From contig NZ_JANUCO010000001.1 of assembly GCF_024807225.1 (NCBI RefSeq), positions 2,108,001-2,172,000 on the forward strand: a stretch of 64,000 bases of DNA, in the 5' to 3' direction. Below are positions 60,340-64,000 of this stretch, piece by piece (the first letter of the stretch is position 1; every line of letters begins with the position of its first letter). Both the position numbers and the translations under genes were made by a program. The notes under the pieces are model-generated. The model did not search any database and was not told the origin of the DNA. It saw nothing but the letters and a program-made list of their open reading frames with translations. Source of the DNA: Chryseobacterium ginsenosidimutans. GTDB lineage: Bacteria > Bacteroidota > Bacteroidia > Flavobacteriales > Weeksellaceae.

Positions 60340-61901
60340 CACAGCAAAGTCTTTGGCAGTTTGTTTCAGAACAGCACGAAAAATTATTAACCCAGATTAC
60401 CCAGCATTTGGGACTAACGTTTTTGTCATTACTATTAGCGATTATCGTCGGTTTACCGTTGGGAATTCTCATCGCCAGAAAAAGAAAATTATCCGGTTCT
60501 GTCTTGGGTGTTGCGGGAATTTTACAGACCATTCCGAGTATTGCATTGTTAGGTTTTATGATTCCTGCTTTTGGAATTGGGGCAACTCCGGCAATTGTAG
60601 CCTTATTAATCTACGCTTTGTTACCTATTATCAGAAACACTTATACAGGAATTACAGGCGTAAATCCCGCTGTAATAGAAGCTGCAAAAGCAATGGGAAT
60701 GAACAGGAAACAGTTGCTTTTCAAAGTAGAGCTTCCGTTGGCGATGCCTGTTATTATGGCTGGAATCAGAACTGCAGCGGTTATTAATGTTGGTGTTGCA
60801 ACACTGGCTTCATTTGTTGCAGCCGGAGGTTTGGGCGAATTTATTTTTGGCGGAATCTCGTTAAATAATACCAATATGATTCTGGCTGGAGCAATTCCAG
60901 CGGCTTTATTAGCTGTTTTGCTGGATAAATTAATAGCCGTTTTGCAAAAAATTAAATATAAGAATTTCCGGAAATTAGAGTACATTATTCCTGTAATATT
61001 TGTGATTGTTGGGGCAGGTTATTGGTTCACTTCTAAATCTGAAAATAAATTAAAAGCAGGTTTCACTCCTGAATTTATGGGACGACAGGATGGCGATCTT
61101 GGGTTGCGATCTGTTTATGGTTTGAATGTGAATCCAAAGGTTGTCAATGACGCGATTATGTACAAAGCGGCTTATGAAAACGAATTGGATCTGATTAGCG
61201 GATATTCTACAGACGGCAGAATTAAAGCGTTTGATTTATACGTTTTGGAAGATGACAAAAAAATATTTCCCCCGTATTTTGCAGCACCGATTATTAAAAC
61301 AAAAACGTTACAGAAATTTCCTGAACTTGAAAAAACACTTGATTTGTTGGCAGGGAAATTCAATGATTCAATAATGACAGATCTTAATTATAAATCTGAT
61401 TATCTCAACCAAACGCCTGCAAAAATTGCAAAAGATTTTTTAATTAAAACTCAATTATACAAACATCCACGAAACGGAAATTCAGGAACGGTGCGCATTG
61501 GTTCAAAGATTTTCGGAGAACAATATATTCTGACAGAGATTTATAAAATGTTGATTGAAGGCTACACCAATTACAAAGTGGACACAAAAACGGGACTTGG
61601 TGGAACAAAAATTTGCTTTGATGCGTTGATGAATGATGCCATCGATTTTTACCCTGAATATACAGGAACCGGACTTTTGGTTTTATTAAAAGTTGACGAA
61701 AAAACACTTTCAACCGTCTCCAAAAGCGCAGAAAGCACTTACGATTATGTTAATTCGGAATTCCAGAAACAATACGGAATTCGTTGGTTGAAACCTCTTG
61801 GATTCAATAATTCTTATGCGTTGATGATGCGCAGGAAACAGTCGGAACAACTTAAAATTAAAACAATTTCTGATCTTAAAAAATACTTGGACGGAAAATA
61901 A
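60336..61901 (+). CDS. egtU: Permease/substrate-binding fusion of the OpuC/EgtU type with swapped halves
   Basis: 521 residues. Residues 1-205 are an importer permease with five to six helices and the EAA loop EAAKAMGMNRKQLLFKVELP (115-134). After one more helix (215-231) comes the binding protein domain, as in EgtU. In the usual order the domain starts with IGSKxFxEQYIL, runs through NLGGT and YPEYTGT and WLKPLGFNN and ISDL, then FxxEFxxRxDGxxGL, YSTDG, DDKxxFPPY and AxxFL at the end. Here FTPEFMGRQDGDLGL starts it (243-257), with KIAKDFL at 363-369, and IGSKIFGEQYIL follows (388-399) and KTISDLKKYL ends the chain. Substrate ergothioneine is inferred. Confidence 0.85.
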   Translation: MTQQSLWQFVSEQHEKLLTQITQHLGLTFLSLLLAIIVGLPLGILIARKRKLSGSVLGVAGILQTIPSIALLGFMIPAFGIGATPAIVALLIYALLPIIRNTYTGITGVNPAVIEAAKAMGMNRKQLLFKVELPLAMPVIMAGIRTAAVINVGVATLASFVAAGGLGEFIFGGISLNNTNMILAGAIPAALLAVLLDKLIAVLQKIKYKNFRKLEYIIPVIFVIVGAGYWFTSKSENKLKAGFTPEFMGRQDGDLGLRSVYGLNVNPKVVNDAIMYKAAYENELDLISGYSTDGRIKAFDLYVLEDDKKIFPPYFAAPIIKTKTLQKFPELEKTLDLLAGKFNDSIMTDLNYKSDYLNQTPAKIAKDFLIKTQLYKHPRNGNSGTVRIGSKIFGEQYILTEIYKMLIEGYTNYKVDTKTGLGGTKICFDALMNDAIDFYPEYTGTGLLVLLKVDEKTLSTVSKSAESTYDYVNSEFQKQYGIRWLKPLGFNNSYALMMRRKQSEQLKIKTISDLKKYLDGK

Positions 61902-61978
61902 AGAAACGAATAAATTATTGATGTTTTTAAACAAAATTAAGGCTATAACTTAAACAGGTTGATGGGAATTGCTAAGGT

Positions 61979-62656
61979 TTGAAGGAACTTTTTGTACCGA
62001 AAAACAATTTAAAGCAATATATTTACCTTTCTAAAAATCTAAATATTCTGGAACAACAACAAAACATAGAAGATCCCTTTGACAAGCTGATTCGAAGTTT
62101 TAATAATTCTTTTCCCTTAAATGAAAAAGAAGAGGAAGAAGTGAAAAGGCTTTTTAAAAAGAGGGTTGTGAAAAGGAGAGGCTTTCTTTTGCAGGAAGGT
62201 GAAGTTTGTAAGCAGGTCTCTTTTGTGGTGTCCGGATGTTTCAAAATGTATGCGGTAGATACCAACTTTAAAGAACATAATTTGCAGTTTGCTATTGAAA
62301 ATGAATGGATTTCCGACATTCAAAGTTTTTATGATGAGAAGCCAAGCAAATTATATATTGAAGCCGTTGAAGCTTCAGTCGTTCTCCAAATCAACCACGA
62401 AGATTTGCTTTATTTGTATATCAATTATCATAAATTTGACCGCAATTTCAGGATTATCAACGAACGAAAATTTATCAACTTTCAGGACAGAATTTTACAA
62501 AGTATCAGTTTTACGGCCGAAGAAAGGTATCTCAATTTTCAACGAGATTTCCCTGAATTAATTAAAAGACTGCCAAACACACAAATCGCTTCTTATTTGG
62601 GAATCACACCAGAGTTTCTGAGTAAAGTGAGAAAAAACATCGTCACGAAAAAATAG
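61979..62656 (+). CDS. Crp/Fnr-family transcription regulator
   Basis: Up to 225 residues; the frame has no ATG before a cNMP-domain Met, so the start is uncertain (TTG 61979 used; a later start near 62068 is possible). The cyclic-nucleotide-type barrel (about 45-150) has RRGFLLQEGEVCKQVSFVVSGCFKMY and the wing-helix at the end has LPNTQIASYLGITPEFLSKVRKNI (about 198-221). Typical for Bacteroidota members whose ligand is unknown. It lies 77 bases after the egt transporter genes on the same strand and could regulate them, without direct evidence. The N-terminal 30 residues seem unusual for the family. Confidence 0.75.
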   Translation: MKELFVPKNNLKQYIYLSKNLNILEQQQNIEDPFDKLIRSFNNSFPLNEKEEEEVKRLFKKRVVKRRGFLLQEGEVCKQVSFVVSGCFKMYAVDTNFKEHNLQFAIENEWISDIQSFYDEKPSKLYIEAVEASVVLQINHEDLLYLYINYHKFDRNFRIINERKFINFQDRILQSISFTAEERYLNFQRDFPELIKRLPNTQIASYLGITPEFLSKVRKNIVTKK

Positions 62657-62738
62657 CCTGATCACAAATATTCATTTATAAAAAAATAATCTGATATAAA
62701 AAAGATCGGGCTCTGTATGTTTTGCCTAATAAGTTACA

Positions 62739-64000
62739 TTATTTCACCTCAAAAACATACGTTTTATTTTTCTCCGTATCAAAATCAAAAACCTGAGTTT
62801 CAGGGACAGGAAAGCCTTTTAATTCAGCCTTATCCGAAATCAAAGGTGTTTTAATAGTATTTACTTGATAATATTCATTGGGATTTTCTCCTGTTGAATT
62901 TTTTAATTGAGTCTTAGATTTCAGATTACTATTTTTCGCAATTCTTATTCTGCAATTTCCTCCTAAAGTAGAGGTAATGGTCAGTTTTGTTAATTGAGAA
63001 TTTTTCCATTCGATATCAATTTCAAAACCACCTCTGGCTTTTAAACCTTTAATTGAGCCATTTGGAAGAGCGTCCGGAAGCGCTGGTAAAATGTAAATAT
63101 AGCCGTCATAACTTTGCAACAACATCTCCGCAATTCCTGAAGTACAGCCAAAATTTCCATCGATTTGAAAAGGCGGATGCGCATCCAAAAGATTCGGATA
63201 AGTTCCTCCGGATTGTCCTTTTGTTTCCATCGGAGCAGGAGTTAATTGGTCTGAAATTAATTTAAAAGCGCGGTTTCCATCCAATAATCTTGCCCACCAA
63301 TTTACTTTCCAGCCCATCGACCAGCCTGTTGATTTATCGCCTCTGTAAGTCATGGAATTTTTTGCAGCTTCTGTAAGGTCGGGATTTCTGAAAGGAGAAA
63401 TTTGCCCGGAAGGAAACAATCCGTACAAATGCGAAATATGCCTGTGTTTATCATCGGTTTTGTCCATATCTTTCAGCCATTCCTGTAATTGAGCGTGTTG
63501 CCCGATTTGCATTGGCGGAAGTTTATTTAAAGCTGATTTTACTTCATCCGAAAGATTTTTATCTTCATTAAGAACCTTTGAAGCATTAACAAAATTATTA
63601 AAAACATCAAAAACCAACTGATTATCCATCGTTGTTCCCGCAGTGATTCCGACACTTTTCATGTAAGTATTTTCTGGCGACATGGAAGGTGAAACCACCA
63701 GATATTTTTTTGAAGGATCTTGCTGAAGAACATCCAGATAAAACAAAGCAGAACCTTTCAGCGCGGGATAATATTTCTTCAAAAATTCTTTGTCTCCGGT
63801 GTATAAATAATGATTCCAAAGATGCTGTGTAAGCCACGCTCCGCCCATCGGCCACATTCCGTAGAAACCACCATCCACAATTCCGGTGATTCTCCACAAA
63901 TCTGTGTTATGATGCATATTCCAGCCTCTTGCGTGGTACATTTCTTTGGCAGATTCTTGTCCGGTGATCGATAAATCCTGAATCATATCAAACAGCGGTT
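62739..64000 (-). CDS. Glycoside hydrolase family 95 (alpha-L-fucosidase-type), partial
   Basis: The C-terminal 420 residues of a GH95 enzyme; the frame runs through the window end without a start (PLFDMIQDL upstream of the first Met). The helical barrel shows ARGWNMHHNTDLWRITG, GGAWLTQHLWNHYLYTGD, HRHISHLYGLFPSGQISP, STGWSMGWKVNWWARLLDGNRA and HPPFQIDGNFGCTSGIAEML, all typical of GH95, which removes alpha-linked fucose or galactose. The final beta domain starts at about LPALPDALPNGSIKGLKARGGFEIDIEWKN. Likely exported; no SusCD pair is in the window. 62657-62738 before its stop holds nothing clear. Confidence 0.9.
   Translation of the reverse strand, partial: PLFDMIQDLSITGQESAKEMYHARGWNMHHNTDLWRITGIVDGGFYGMWPMGGAWLTQHLWNHYLYTGDKEFLKKYYPALKGSALFYLDVLQQDPSKKYLVVSPSMSPENTYMKSVGITAGTTMDNQLVFDVFNNFVNASKVLNEDKNLSDEVKSALNKLPPMQIGQHAQLQEWLKDMDKTDDKHRHISHLYGLFPSGQISPFRNPDLTEAAKNSMTYRGDKSTGWSMGWKVNWWARLLDGNRAFKLISDQLTPAPMETKGQSGGTYPNLLDAHPPFQIDGNFGCTSGIAEMLLQSYDGYIYILPALPDALPNGSIKGLKARGGFEIDIEWKNSQLTKLTITSTLGGNCRIRIAKNSNLKSKTQLKNSTGENPNEYYQVNTIKTPLISDKAELKGFPVPETQVFDFDTEKNKTYVFEVK

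Noticed and set aside
59431..61901. Plain glycine betaine/choline (OpuC) importer
   Set aside because: Not excluded by sequence, but the position directly behind egtD and egtB and the permease-binding fusion favour the EgtUV branch.

Overview
The window reads as chromosomal DNA of a Bacteroidota bacterium of class Flavobacteriia, most like Chryseobacterium or a close Weeksellaceae relative. The evidence is low GC, promoters of the TTTG-N19-TAnnTTTG type, SecD and SecF encoded as one fused SecDF, an N-acylornithine carbamoyltransferase instead of ordinary ArgF, weak Shine-Dalgarno sites, and many short palindromic intergenic repeats of kinds familiar from Chryseobacterium. Nothing was searched against a database; all names rest on motifs, length and context.

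Layout. 1-12.8 kb: end of secDF (frameshifted), a TetA-like MFS pump, tatA, a PAP2 phosphatase, a TPR protein, trmL, rlmH, a DUF4421-like protein with an in-frame stop, a YihY/BrkB membrane protein, nhaA and a bifunctional (p)ppGpp enzyme. 13-23.9 kb: a minus-strand short-chain carboxylate unit with an outer-membrane porin, an MHS-family importer, two tiny membrane proteins, a symporter/STAC/histidine-kinase fusion, a stand-alone receiver, a propionyl-CoA-synthetase-like enzyme and acetyl-CoA synthetase. 24-33.6 kb: an InsA-like zinc-ribbon/HTH gene divergent from a complete linear arginine operon (GNAT, argG, argC, argD, argF', argB, argE, argH). 33.7-40.3 kb: an Lrp-type regulator and a pyrimidine unit (leader peptide and attenuator, pyrB, carA, a four-helix-bundle insert, carB). 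Arginine and pyrimidine synthesis share carbamoyl phosphate and sit side by side.

40.4-53.8 kb: a mixed region of small hypotheticals, an aspartic-protease-like protein without visible catalytic aspartates, an ABC ATPase with its membrane partner, a lipoprotein, ogt, a DUF2911 protein, an acetyltransferase, a cupin, a zinc-ribbon protein, a dienelactone hydrolase, a PD-(D/E)XK protein, holA and trxB. tRNA-Ser(UGA) at 54.03 kb is followed by about 600 bases without a gene.

55.8-61.9 kb: an apparent six-gene operon with a SnoaL-like protein, a frameshifted quinone-oxidoreductase-like gene, egtD, egtB, an ABC ATPase and a permease/substrate-binding fusion. This couples ergothioneine-type synthesis to a transporter resembling EgtUV, and the binding domain of the fusion appears circularly permuted. 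A Crp/Fnr regulator and the C-terminal part of a GH95 glycosidase close the window.

The most rewarding items are the egt operon with its permuted binding protein, the pyrBI-style attenuator whose leader peptide appears almost leaderless, the symporter-kinase carboxylate unit, and Val at position 90 of the acylornithine carbamoyltransferase. Three conserved genes (secDF, argC, the oxidoreductase) each carry one extra base and one gene has an internal TAG, so base-level accuracy of the assembly is a real concern.
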